Of a stretch of 42,627 nucleotides of DNA, positions 14,421 to 22,505 are shown one piece after another (within the stretch, counting starts at the first letter, position 1; each line of letters begins with the position of its first letter). Position numbers and translations under genes: made by a program. This DNA is from Kineosporia sp. A_224 (GTDB lineage: Bacteria; Actinomycetota; Actinomycetes; Actinomycetales; Kineosporiaceae). The stretch covers positions 30,417 to 73,043 of the forward strand of contig NZ_MWLN01000221.1 of the NCBI RefSeq assembly GCF_002198655.1. Reading direction: 5' to 3'. The notes below the pieces were generated by a model. It saw only the letters and a list, made by a program, of their open reading frames with translations. It ran no database searches and was not told where the DNA came from.

Positions 14421-15224
14421 ATGTCCACCATCGTCTTCGTCCACGCCCACCCCGACGACGAGGCCAGCGGCACCGCCGGGTCCATGGCCCGCGCGGCGGA
14501 CGAGGGCCACCGCGTCGTCCTCGTCGTCGCGACCGACGGCGACCACGGCTCTGCGCCGGAGGACCTCGCCGACGGCAGGACCGTCGCCGACCACCGTCGC
14601 GAGGAGGTCGCCGCCTCGGCCAAGGTGCTCGGGGTCGCCCGGATCGGCTGGCTCGGCTACGCCGACTCGGGGATGTCCGGCTGGCCGCAGAACTCCGCCC
14701 CCAGGGCGTTCATGAACGCGGACGTCGACGAGGCCGCGCGCACGCTGGCCGACGTTCTCGACGACGAGGACGCCGACATCGTCACCGGCTACGACTGGCA
14801 CGGCGGGTACGGCCACCCCGACCACGTCATGGTGCACCGGGTGGTGCGCCGGGCTGTCGAGCTCGCCGCCCGCCGTCCGCGGCTGCTCGAGGTGACGATG
14901 AACCGGGACGCCATGCGCGCGATGTTCCGGATGGCGCAGGCGGCCGGGATGGAGACCGCGGACTGGGACCCGGACGGCCCGGGCGACGACGGCAACCCGA
15001 TCGGCACCCCGGAGGCCGAGATCCACCTGCGGGTCGACGTCCTTCCGCAGCTCGAGCGCAAGCGGGCCGCCCTGCAGGCGCACGCCAGCCAGACCACCGA
15101 CGTCGGCATGATGCTGTCGCTGCCGCAGGAGGCGTTCACCGCGATGTTCGCCGACGAGTACTACATCGAGCCGGGCCGCGCAGCGGGCATGCGGTCGGGC
15201 TGGATCTTCGACGACGAGTCCTGA
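14421..15224 (+). CDS. PIG-L-family N-acetyl hydrolase (MshB/Mca-like)
   Basis: 267 residues. The zinc motif HAHPDDE (about 8-14) and the second ligand motif GYGHPDH (about 131-137) define the GlcNAc-PI de-N-acetylase family. Relatives in actinobacteria deacetylate GlcNAc-inositol in mycothiol synthesis or cleave mycothiol conjugates. The C-terminal part (HASQTTDVGMMLSLP) is also Mca/MshB-like, but this copy could act on another amide. CATGAT ends six bases before ATG 14421, preferred over GTG 14418. Confidence 0.88.
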   Translation: MSTIVFVHAHPDDEASGTAGSMARAADEGHRVVLVVATDGDHGSAPEDLADGRTVADHRREEVAASAKVLGVARIGWLGYADSGMSGWPQNSAPRAFMNADVDEAARTLADVLDDEDADIVTGYDWHGGYGHPDHVMVHRVVRRAVELAARRPRLLEVTMNRDAMRAMFRMAQAAGMETADWDPDGPGDDGNPIGTPEAEIHLRVDVLPQLERKRAALQAHASQTTDVGMMLSLPQEAFTAMFADEYYIEPGRAAGMRSGWIFDDES

Positions 15225-15269
15225 TCGGGCCTGCCCCGGGTTCGGCGGCCGGCGCGCTAGCGTCGGGCG

Positions 15270-15842
15270 ATGGACTACACGACCAAGCCCCTCACGTCGC
15301 AGACGTGGGAGGACTTCGCCGCCCTCGTCGAGGCGCACAACGGGGTGTGGGGCGGGTGCTGGTGCATGGGGTTCCACCCCGAGGGCTTCTCGGCGGACGG
15401 CGCCGCCGGCAACCGTGAGGCCAAGCGGGCCCATGTGATGGCCGGCACCGTGCGCCAGGTGCTCGTGTACGCGGACGACGAGTGCGTCGGCTGGTGCCAG
15501 TACGGCACCCCGGCCGAGCTGCCGAACATCAAGAACCGCAAGGCGTACGACGGCGCGGACGCCGACCTGCCGACCTGGCGGATCGGCTGCATCTTCACGG
15601 CCGGCAAGCACCGGGGCCAGGGTGTCGCCCGGGCCGCCGTGACGGCCGCGCTCGACGCCATCCGGCTCGCGGGCGGCGGCGTCGTCGAGGCCTACCCGGA
15701 GCAGACGGAGGAGCGGCCGCCGCAGCGGGGCGCCTACCTCCACACCGGCCCGGAGGCGCTGTACGAGCAGTTCGGCTTCGTCCGCGACCGCAGGATCGCC
15801 AAGTGGCGCTGGGTCATGCGCGCCGTGGTCCCGGCCGCGTGA
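15270..15842 (+). CDS. GNAT-family acetyltransferase
   Basis: 190 residues. The acetyl-CoA loop is visible as GKHRGQGVARAAV (about 112-124), followed by AALDAIRLAGGGVVEAYP and the C-terminal YEQFGF segment of GNAT enzymes. The N-terminal WGGCWCMGFHPEG piece is typical of one actinobacterial subgroup of unknown substrate. TAGCGT ends six bases before ATG 15270. The stop overlaps the next gene's GTG start (GTGA), so the two are coupled. Confidence 0.87.
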   Translation: MDYTTKPLTSQTWEDFAALVEAHNGVWGGCWCMGFHPEGFSADGAAGNREAKRAHVMAGTVRQVLVYADDECVGWCQYGTPAELPNIKNRKAYDGADADLPTWRIGCIFTAGKHRGQGVARAAVTAALDAIRLAGGGVVEAYPEQTEERPPQRGAYLHTGPEALYEQFGFVRDRRIAKWRWVMRAVVPAA

Positions 15843-16135
15843 GCCTCAACGAGGTCGCCCAGGCCATCGGCTGGGTCGGCGCGGTCCTGCTGACGCTCGG
15901 CTACTGGCTCGTGTCGACCGGGCGCGTCGATGGTGAGGGGCCGGCGTTCCAGTGGGTCAACGTGCTCGGCTCGCTGTTCCTCGGCATCGCCGCGGCCGGC
16001 GGCCGGGTCTGGGCGTCGGTCGCGCTGAACTCGCTGTGGGTGGGCATCGGACTCGTCGTCCTCGGCCGGCTCTTCGCACGGCGGCACCGGCGGGCAGGGG
16101 TGCAGCCGCCCGGGGACGGCGCGTCCCGCGGGTAG
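15839..16135 (+). CDS. CBU_0592-family small membrane protein
   Basis: 98 residues from GTG 15839, overlapping the GNAT stop. Three hydrophobic helices (about 7-25, 37-54, 57-75) and the motif order IGWVGAVLLTLGYWLVS, then QWVNVLGS, then NSLWVGIGL match the CBU_0592-like domain found in small bacterial membrane proteins. The tail is basic. Function unknown. It is embedded in a much longer open frame that begins in the GNAT gene and is not used. Confidence 0.8.
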   Translation: MSLNEVAQAIGWVGAVLLTLGYWLVSTGRVDGEGPAFQWVNVLGSLFLGIAAAGGRVWASVALNSLWVGIGLVVLGRLFARRHRRAGVQPPGDGASRG

Positions 16136-16268
16136 CCCGCTCCGCAGCCGCGAACCGGTCAGGATCGAAGAAGCGCCCGCCAGGGCGCCGCTCCTACGGT
16201 TGACGTGGCAGCGACCGGCTGCCGCCCCGCATCCCGGCGCGCCTGCCGGACAGCACGAGGAGACGACC

Positions 16269-16505
16269 ATGAAGACCATGACCTGCCGGCAGCTCGGCGG
16301 ACCGTGCGACCACGAGCACCGCACGAGCACCGCCGACGAGGCGATCAAGGCGCAGGACCGGCACCTGAAGGAGGTCGTCGCCGCCGGCGACGGCGGCCAC
16401 GCCCAGGCGCTCACAGCCATGAAGGACCGGTGGAAGCGGCCGATCGCGGGCATGGGCTGGTACCGGCAGGCCAAGCGGGACTTCGCCGCCCTGGCCGACG
16501 ACTGA
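16269..16505 (+). CDS. DUF1059-like small soluble protein
   Basis: 78 residues starting MKTMTCRQLGGPCDHEHR, the conserved start of DUF1059-type proteins, with two cysteines (C6, C13) and two nearby histidines that may bind metal. The rest is helical and charged. GAGGAGA lies before ATG 16269; an ORF starting at 16200 has no such site. Function unknown. Confidence 0.8.
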   Translation: MKTMTCRQLGGPCDHEHRTSTADEAIKAQDRHLKEVVAAGDGGHAQALTAMKDRWKRPIAGMGWYRQAKRDFAALADD

Positions 16506-16551
16506 CGCGTCGATCCCTGCCGTCTGGGGCCGGTGATGGCACGATCCGCAC

Positions 16552-17421
16552 GTGACCCCGACGCTTCTCAGCGCCCTGCTCGGCGTCTGCGGCATGTTCG
16601 GCTGGGGCCTGTACGACTTCCTGGGCGGGGTCCTCTCGAAGCGGATGGGCTCGTTCGTGCCGCTGTTCTGGTCCCAGGCGGTCGGCGCGGTCTCGATCGG
16701 CGTCGTCGCGTGGGCTGCCGGGGCGATGGCGGGCGTGCCGACGCGGTCGCTGCTGCTCGTTCCCCTGGCCGCGGGTCTCTACTGCGGCGGCTATCTCTTC
16801 TTCTTCGCGGGGTTTCAGAAGGGCGACGTCTCGGTCGTCGCGGCGGCCATGAACCTCTGGGCCGTCGTGACGATGGTCGTCGCCTTCCTCTTCATGGGGC
16901 AGCGACTGAGCACGAGCCAGACGGCCGGCGCGTTCACGATCATCGTGGGAGCGATGCTCGCGTCCGTCGACTGGGGACGGCTGCGGCGGCAGGGGTTCCA
17001 CGTGTCGCTCGGTGTCCGGGAGACGCTCCTGGGTGCCTGCTTCTTCGGCCTCTACTGGAACGTCAGCGAGGTCATCTCCGAGGACGTCGGCTGGCTGCGG
17101 ACGACGCTCCTCGTCAAGGTCGGCGTCGTCCTCGTCCTGCTGGCGCTGTCGGTACTCATGCGCCGCAGGCTCCGGCCGGACGGCGTGCAGGCCCGGACGG
17201 CGCTGACCCTGGTGGCCATGGGCGGCGTCGAGGTCTGCGCCGTCGCCGCCGTGAACTACGGGATCGCCATCGGCGACGCGATCCTCGTGACCCCGATCGC
17301 CTCGGCGCTGTCGGTCGTCACCATCGCGCTGGCTGTCGTCGTCCTGCGGGACCGGGTCTCGGCGCCCCAGGCCGTCGGGATGGCGATGGCCGTCGGCGGG
17401 ATCGTCGCCACGGCGTTGTGA
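16552..17421 (+). CDS. EamA/DMT-family transporter
   Basis: 289 residues with ten evenly spaced hydrophobic helices and the internal repeat of drug/metabolite transporters. The first half has WGLYDFLGGVLSKRMG and ends near VDWGRL; the second half starts at LLGACFFGLYWNVSEV and ends with PQAVGMAMAVGGIVATAL. Substrate unknown. CACGAT ends six bases before GTG 16552, indicating a leaderless start. Confidence 0.87.
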   Translation: MTPTLLSALLGVCGMFGWGLYDFLGGVLSKRMGSFVPLFWSQAVGAVSIGVVAWAAGAMAGVPTRSLLLVPLAAGLYCGGYLFFFAGFQKGDVSVVAAAMNLWAVVTMVVAFLFMGQRLSTSQTAGAFTIIVGAMLASVDWGRLRRQGFHVSLGVRETLLGACFFGLYWNVSEVISEDVGWLRTTLLVKVGVVLVLLALSVLMRRRLRPDGVQARTALTLVAMGGVEVCAVAAVNYGIAIGDAILVTPIASALSVVTIALAVVVLRDRVSAPQAVGMAMAVGGIVATAL

Positions 17422-17468
17422 GCGAGCAGCTCGACCGACGGCCGGACGGCGCGGCGGCGGCGGGCCGC

Positions 17469-18563
17469 TCAGGGCTCGAGAAGCGTTGCCACGTCGAGGA
17501 ACTGCGAGGCCTGCGCGGTGTACCCGTGCCAGCGCAGGTACAGCCCCGACGTGACGCGCTCGACGTACGCCCAGGCCCACACCCGCTCCGGGTCGGCGCC
17601 CGCTGACCCGGCGAGCCGCCGGCACTCGCTGCGCAGCAACGTCGTCGCCGACCCGGGGGCGGCCGCCTCGGCGGCCGCCAGCTCGGCGCAGGCGTCCCGG
17701 ACGACGACCGCGACGTCGTAGCTGCGCTCGCCGACGAACCCGTCCGGGTCGATGAGGGCCCAGTCCTCGCCGCGCCGGAGCACGTTGTTCGCGTGCGGGT
17801 CGCCGTGGCAGACGACCTCGGGCCGCTCCGTCGCGGCGAGCCGTTCCGCGTGCAGCGTCGCCTGCCGGAGCACGTCGCCGTGCGCGGCGCCGTAGCGGGG
17901 CCCGAGGTCGGCGAGGATCGACAGCAGCCCCGAGGCCTTGCCCTCGAAGGGGCGTCCGCTGTCCAGCGGGACCTGCCAGGCCTGCTGGAGGAGCGCCACG
18001 ACGACCGGCCCCTGCTCGTGCAGCGTGCGGGTCCGCGCCGACAGCATGGGCCCCAGGCGTTCGAGGAGAAGGGCTCCGCGGCCGGCGTCCCAGTCGAGGA
18101 CGCGCGCGTACCCGCGGCCGTGGGCCGCCGTCATGATCCGCGCAGCGACGTCCTGGTCGCCGGGTTCGGCGATCTTCAGGACCGCGCGCTGCCCGCCCTC
18201 GCCGACGACAGCGAGCGTCGGCATCCCGGCGCCGCCGTCCAGCCAGCGCTCGGCGGTCAGCCCCCAGCGGGTGCACGTCTCCCGGACCGTCCCGGCGAAG
18301 TGCTCGACCGCGGCCGAGACGTCCCGGTCGGAGGCGGCCCCCCGGCGCCTTGCCTCCGCGACGGCCGCCTCGACGACGTCGGTGGTCGTCGTGCCGGCCA
18401 CCCAGTAGGTCTGCTTGTGCCCGCGGGCCTCGAGCCCGGCGGCCTGGGCCTCGGCATCGGCACGCAGGACGTGACGAGCGACCTCCGCGCGGTTCCCGTG
18501 CTCGTCCTGCCGCCAGACCACCCAGGTCCGCGCCCCGGCGTCGGACCCGTCGACGTCCGTCAT
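17469..18563 (-). CDS. Aminoglycoside-phosphotransferase-type kinase with SPOR-like N-terminal domain
   Basis: 364 residues. Residues 13-55 (WVVWRQDEHGNR, then GLEARGHKQTYWV) match a small SPOR-like protein that is free-standing in many actinobacteria. Residues about 85-355 are a kinase of the APH(6)/hydroxyurea-phosphotransferase type: K130 in AVLKI, catalytic loop HGDPHANN (253-260) and metal motif IDPDGFVGE (271-279). ATG 18563 overlaps the stop of the methyltransferase (ATGA, 18560-18563). Relatives phosphorylate streptomycin or hydroxyurea, but many are of unknown substrate. Resistance is possible, not shown. Confidence 0.82.
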   Translation of the reverse strand: MTDVDGSDAGARTWVVWRQDEHGNRAEVARHVLRADAEAQAAGLEARGHKQTYWVAGTTTTDVVEAAVAEARRRGAASDRDVSAAVEHFAGTVRETCTRWGLTAERWLDGGAGMPTLAVVGEGGQRAVLKIAEPGDQDVAARIMTAAHGRGYARVLDWDAGRGALLLERLGPMLSARTRTLHEQGPVVVALLQQAWQVPLDSGRPFEGKASGLLSILADLGPRYGAAHGDVLRQATLHAERLAATERPEVVCHGDPHANNVLRRGEDWALIDPDGFVGERSYDVAVVVRDACAELAAAEAAAPGSATTLLRSECRRLAGSAGADPERVWAWAYVERVTSGLYLRWHGYTAQASQFLDVATLLEP

Positions 18564-19324
18564 GCGCGCTCCGCCCGGCGGGCGACGTGCACGGTGACGT
18601 CGGCCGAGACCTCGACCTGCTCCGGCACCACCCGCCGGATCGCGTCCAGCGCCTGCTCCCGCTGCTCCACCGGGAGCTGGAGGTACGCCGACACCGTCGA
18701 GAGCAGCCCGACGTAGCCGGCGGCGGTCAGCGTCAGGCGCCGTTCGACGACCTCCTGCCGGACGTCGGTGAACCACGGCGAACGCTCGAGCTCGGTCCCC
18801 GGCCACTGCATCGCGTGGTCCGGGGGAGTCCCGTCGGGGGAGGGGAGGTCGTCCTCGGCGAGGAACGGCGCGCGGGCGGCGTGGACGGCGGCCGCGAGCG
18901 CCGGGTCCACGAGGTGGCTCTGGCCGCCGAACGAGGCGAAGACGCCGTCCGGCTCCAGCAGCGCGGCGACGCGGGCCCAGCGGTCGACCGGGTCCGTCCA
19001 GTGCAGGGACGCCGCCGCGAACACGAGGTCGTAGGTGCGACTCCGGGGCAGGTCCTCGAACGCGGACCGGACGGAGACGACGTCCGCCGGCACGTGCGCC
19101 CGGAGCACCCGCAGCATCGACGCGTCGGGGTCGGTCGCCGTGACGGCGACGCCTCGCGCAGCGAACGCCCGGGTCGCCTTGCCCGTGCCGGCGCCGATCT
19201 CGAGCGCCGTCCGGACCGGCCGGCGCGCGTGGCCGAGGACGACGTCCACGACCCGGGCGGGGTAGCCGGGCCGGAAGCGTTCGTACCGGGCCGCCACCGC
19301 CCCGAAGCTCAGCGCGCGCGTCAC
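18560..19324 (-). CDS. Class I SAM-dependent methyltransferase
   Basis: 254 residues. It starts with the common SFGAVAARYERFRPGYP block. SAM-binding motif I is LEIGAGTGKATRAF (about 41-54), followed by TATDPDASML (motif II), and a DLVFAAASLHWTDP segment is motif IV. CACGAT ends six bases before GTG 19324. It is coupled to the downstream kinase gene. Substrate unknown; the family methylates small molecules. Confidence 0.88.
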   Translation of the reverse strand: MTRALSFGAVAARYERFRPGYPARVVDVVLGHARRPVRTALEIGAGTGKATRAFAARGVAVTATDPDASMLRVLRAHVPADVVSVRSAFEDLPRSRTYDLVFAAASLHWTDPVDRWARVAALLEPDGVFASFGGQSHLVDPALAAAVHAARAPFLAEDDLPSPDGTPPDHAMQWPGTELERSPWFTDVRQEVVERRLTLTAAGYVGLLSTVSAYLQLPVEQREQALDAIRRVVPEQVEVSADVTVHVARRAERA

Positions 19325-19383
19325 CCCTCGATCGTGGCACGGCGGTGCCCCGCCGCGCCCCGTCGGAGGTTCAGCCCGGAGGT

Positions 19384-20424
19384 TCAGACCGAGAGCCCCA
19401 CGGGCCAGGTGTCGGTGAGCCGGTAGCCCTCCTGGTACGGGTCGGTGGGGTCGAGGACGAGCGTGGTCAGGTCGGTGATCCAGGCCTGACCGGCGATCGA
19501 CGGTACGACGGCCGGGACACCGCCGACGGTGGTCGTCGACTCGATCCGGCACTCGAACCGGGAGTCGATGATCGAGGTGTGCACGAAGGGCTCGCCGACG
19601 GTGAGCTCGCCGCGGGCGTGCATGACCGCCATCCGGGCCGACGTCCCGGTGCCGCAGGGGGACCGGTCGCACCGGCCGGGGGAGACGACGACGGCGTTCT
19701 TCGCCGTGAGGACGCCGTCCACCCGCTCGGGCGGCAGGGTGAGCTCGCAGATCGTGATCCCGGGGAAGTCCGGGTTCTCCGGGTGCACCGCGGCGAGCTG
19801 CTCCGCGGCGGCGATCTTGATCCGCTCGCCGAGAGCGCAGATGTCGCGGGCCTCGTCCGGGGTGACCGCGAACCCGAAGGTGCGCGCGTCGACGATGACG
19901 TAGGCCATCCCGCCCCACGCGACGTCGACCGTCACGGTGCCGACGCCCTCGACCTCGACCGGGGCGTCGAGGTGGTAGACGAACGCCGGCTGGTTGGTGA
20001 ACCGCACGCTCGTCACCTTGCCGTCGCGCACCTGGCACTCGACCGGGATGAGGCCGGCCGGGGACTCCAGCACGAGGTTCGTCACGGGCTCGACGGCGTC
20101 GAGCATGCCGGTCTCGAGGAGCACGGTGGCGACGCAGATGGTGTTGCTGCCCGACATGACGGGGTACTCGATCGACTCCATGATCACGTACCCGGCATCG
20201 GCCTGCGGATGGTTGCTCGGCAGCACGATGTTCGCGTTGCGCGCGACCTGCCCGCGCGGCTCGCTGAGGATCATCCGCCGCAGCCAGTCCCGGTGCTCGG
20301 CCAGGTGGTTGCGCTTGTCGAGCATCGTCTCGCCGGGCACCTGGCCGAAGCCGCCGACGATGACGTTGCCGACCTCGCCCTCCGCGTGGGCACCGACGAC
20401 CTTGAGCGACCGGCTGAAGCGCAT
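19384..20424 (-). CDS. Proline-racemase-family enzyme (4-hydroxyproline 2-epimerase-like), Ser/Cys type
   Basis: 346 residues. The two active-site motifs of the superfamily are present as MSGSNT (S91) and DRSPCGTGTSA (C257). S91 replaces the first catalytic cysteine of classical proline racemases. Ser/Cys members are known and include hydroxyproline epimerases. The likely reaction is trans-4-hydroxy-L-proline to cis-4-hydroxy-D-proline, the entry step for the oxidase and deaminase across the intergenic region. GAGGAGG lies before ATG 20424, and the longer ORF reaching 20562 overlaps the GntR gene. It follows the GntR gene by 10 bases, so both come from the same promoter. Confidence 0.85.
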   Translation of the reverse strand: MRFSRSLKVVGAHAEGEVGNVIVGGFGQVPGETMLDKRNHLAEHRDWLRRMILSEPRGQVARNANIVLPSNHPQADAGYVIMESIEYPVMSGSNTICVATVLLETGMLDAVEPVTNLVLESPAGLIPVECQVRDGKVTSVRFTNQPAFVYHLDAPVEVEGVGTVTVDVAWGGMAYVIVDARTFGFAVTPDEARDICALGERIKIAAAEQLAAVHPENPDFPGITICELTLPPERVDGVLTAKNAVVVSPGRCDRSPCGTGTSARMAVMHARGELTVGEPFVHTSIIDSRFECRIESTTTVGGVPAVVPSIAGQAWITDLTTLVLDPTDPYQEGYRLTDTWPVGLSV

Positions 20425-20434
20425 GGGCTCCTCC

Positions 20435-21112
20435 TCATGTCTCGTCGAGGAGCAGGAACTCCTCGGCGCTGTCGATGATGTGGTGGCGCAGGACGGCCTC
20501 GATGGCGGCCGCATCGCCGGCAGTGACGGCCTCGACGATCTGTGCGTGCATGGCGTGGGCACGGTGCGGGTCGGCGCGGGCCGCCTGCTCCTGCGCGAGG
20601 GCGATGGTGCTCAGCGCCTCGGTGACGGGCCACAGGCGCAGGAGCGCCGTGTTCTCGGACGCGGCCCAGAGCCCGCGGTGGAACGCGACGTGGGCCTCGT
20701 GCTGGACGAGCGGGTCCGGGTCGAAGGCGAGGCGGTCGAACGCGCGCCAGGCGTCCCGGACGAGCTGCAGCCGCCGCCCGGTCGGGTCCTCGAGGATCGC
20801 GCCGACCGCGATGAGGTCGAGCGGGACGCGGGTGCGGGCCAGGTCCCGGACAGCGCCCGCGTCGAGCCGGGTCACGCTGAAGCCGCGGTAGGGCTCCTGC
20901 ACGAGCAGCCCGTCCTGCACCACGAGGTTGAGCGCCTCGCGCAGCGTCGGGCGGCTGACCCCGAACCGGGCCGCGAGGTGCACCTCGCGGAGCTTGTCGC
21001 CGGGGCGGAGCTCACCGAGGACGATCGCCCGCCGGATGCGGGTCACGACGGCGTCGCGCTGCGGGGTCCCGGCAGGGGAGCGTGCCGCAGCAGGCGTGGC
21101 GGGCTCGGCCAT
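20435..21112 (-). CDS. GntR-family (FadR/FCD) regulator
   Basis: 225 residues. The winged helix (about 20-85) shows IRRAIVLGELRPGDKLRE and LAARFGVSRPTLREALNLV. The C-terminal FCD domain (95-220) has the metal-ligand-type histidines in HEAHVAFHRGL and HAQIVEAV. This subfamily typically represses amino-acid or sugar-acid catabolism until the substrate binds. TAGGGT ends six bases before ATG 21112, and GTGACA lies 17 bases above it. The likely operator is the palindrome at 21152-21164. Confidence 0.9.
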   Translation of the reverse strand: MAEPATPAAARSPAGTPQRDAVVTRIRRAIVLGELRPGDKLREVHLAARFGVSRPTLREALNLVVQDGLLVQEPYRGFSVTRLDAGAVRDLARTRVPLDLIAVGAILEDPTGRRLQLVRDAWRAFDRLAFDPDPLVQHEAHVAFHRGLWAASENTALLRLWPVTEALSTIALAQEQAARADPHRAHAMHAQIVEAVTAGDAAAIEAVLRHHIIDSAEEFLLLDET

Positions 21113-21115
21113 CCC

Positions 21116-21164
21116 TTGACCCTAGCCAGGGGCCGCCCTACTGTCACTGGCATTGTCAGACAAT
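21116..21164. promoter_or_regulatory. Overlapping divergent promoters and GntR operator
   Basis: Plus strand: TTGACC (21116-21121), a 17-base spacer and TACTGT (21139-21144) drive the oxidase operon. Minus strand: GTGACA (21147-21142), a 17-base spacer and TAGGGT (21124-21119) drive the GntR gene. The two promoters occupy the same 32 bases. A perfect palindrome, ATTGTC-A-GACAAT (21152-21164), covers the plus-strand transcription start and lies four bases beyond the minus-strand -35. It fits the TTGTCxGACAA-like sites of FCD-type GntR repressors. Confidence 0.8.
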
Positions 21165-21196
21165 CTGATCGGGAGTGCTGAGCGGAGGCACGAGCC

Positions 21197-22438
21197 ATGC
21201 ACGTCGTGGTCGTCGGTGGTGGCGTGATCGGCCTGACGAGCGCCTACCACCTCGCCCGGGAGGGCGCCGAGGTCACCGTCCTCGACGCCCGCGGGACCGG
21301 CCTCGGGGCGTCGGCGGTGAACGCCGGCTGGTTCGTGCCCGCCGAGTCGATGCCGGTGCCCGGCCCGAAGGTCGTCGTCCAGACGCTGAAGTGGATGCTC
21401 CGCCCGGACAGCCCGGTGTACATCCGGCCCTCCCTCGACCCGCGCTTCGTCGGCTTCATGCTCCGGATGTGGCGCCGCTGCAACGACCGCGACCAGCGCG
21501 CGGGGTTCGCGGCGCACCTGCGGCTCGCGCGGAGCACGGCACAGGTGCTCGACGAGTACCGGGCCGACGGCATGGACTTCGAGCTGCGCTCCGCGGGCCT
21601 GCTCATGGCCTTCACGCAGAAGGCGAACCTCGACCACCACGTCCACAACCTCGACCTCGTGCGGGAGAACGACCTCGACCCGCAGCTCCTCGTCGGGGAC
21701 GCCGTCCGCGCGCACGAGCCGCTGCTCACCGACGCCGTGCACGGCGGCATCTTCTTCCCGCAGGAACGGCACCTCGACCCGCGCGCGTTCGTCGAGGCGC
21801 TGCACAAGCGCCTCGTCGACATGGGCGTCCGGATCGTGGAGAACGCACCGGTCGGGTCGGTCGAGGTCCGCCAGAGCGGCGGACGCCGTACCGTCGCGGC
21901 GGTGCGGACGCCGTCCGGCCGGCACGAGGGGGACCGGTTCGTCCTCGCCGCCGGTGCCTGGACCGGTGAGCTGGCAGGCCTTTTCGGCCGCCGGCTGCCC
22001 GTGCGCCCCGGCAAGGGCTACAGCGTGGACGTCGAGCCGCTGCCCCTGCGCAGCGCGACGAACCTGTCCGACGTCAAGGTCGCGATCACCCCCTTCTCGG
22101 ACCGGCTGCGGCTCGCCGGGACGATGGAGTTCGCAGGCCTCGACGAGAAGGTCAACGACGTCCGGGTCGCGGCGATCCTGCGCGGCCCGCAGGCGTACCT
22201 GCGCGGCTGGAAGGTCCCGACCGGACCCCTGCGGCCGCAGGCCGGCATGCGCCCGATGACGCCGGACGGCCTGCCCGCCATCGGCGCGCTCCCCGGCACC
22301 GACAACACGTTCGTCACCACGGGCCACGGCATGCTCGGCGTCACGCTCGCCGCGGGCAGCGCCCTCGCGCTGTCCGACCTCGTGCTGCACGGCACCCGCC
22401 GCCCCGAGCTCGAGCCGTTCGACCCCGCCCGGTTCTGA
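21197..22438 (+). CDS. FAD-dependent D-amino-acid dehydrogenase/oxidase (D-hydroxyproline type)
   Basis: 413 residues of the DAO/DadA fold. The dinucleotide motif VVVGGGVIGLTSAYHLA is at 3-20 with the acidic end VTVLDARG. The C-terminal FAD-contact segment is GHGMLGVTLAAGSALALSDLV (about 378-398). In this context it should oxidise cis-4-hydroxy-D-proline to 1-pyrroline-4-hydroxy-2-carboxylate; this is inference from neighbours. GGAGG lies 8 bases before ATG 21197. It is the first gene of a three-gene operon. Confidence 0.87.
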   Translation: MHVVVVGGGVIGLTSAYHLAREGAEVTVLDARGTGLGASAVNAGWFVPAESMPVPGPKVVVQTLKWMLRPDSPVYIRPSLDPRFVGFMLRMWRRCNDRDQRAGFAAHLRLARSTAQVLDEYRADGMDFELRSAGLLMAFTQKANLDHHVHNLDLVRENDLDPQLLVGDAVRAHEPLLTDAVHGGIFFPQERHLDPRAFVEALHKRLVDMGVRIVENAPVGSVEVRQSGGRRTVAAVRTPSGRHEGDRFVLAAGAWTGELAGLFGRRLPVRPGKGYSVDVEPLPLRSATNLSDVKVAITPFSDRLRLAGTMEFAGLDEKVNDVRVAAILRGPQAYLRGWKVPTGPLRPQAGMRPMTPDGLPAIGALPGTDNTFVTTGHGMLGVTLAAGSALALSDLVLHGTRRPELEPFDPARF

Positions 22439-22440
22439 GC

Positions 22441-22488
22441 CGCCAGCCCTGAGCGTCGCCAGCCCTGACCGTCGCCAGCCCCGCCGTC
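22441..22488 (+). repeat. Three 16-bp tandem repeats between operon genes
   Basis: Three 16-base units begin CGCCAGCCCTGAGCGT, CGCCAGCCCTGACCGT and CGCCAGCCCCGCCGTC. They fill most of the 67-base gap between the oxidase stop and the next ribosome site (GGAAGGA). The first two differ at one base. The origin is probably replication slippage; no hairpin or coding role is evident. Confidence 0.7.
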
Positions 22489-22505
22489 GTCCCGGAAGGA
22501 CCGCC

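Noticed and set aside
13539-15743. 734-aa minus-strand frame opposite the esterase, PIG-L and GNAT genes
   Set aside because: It spans three well-supported plus-strand genes and has no recognisable domain; it is a codon-bias shadow.
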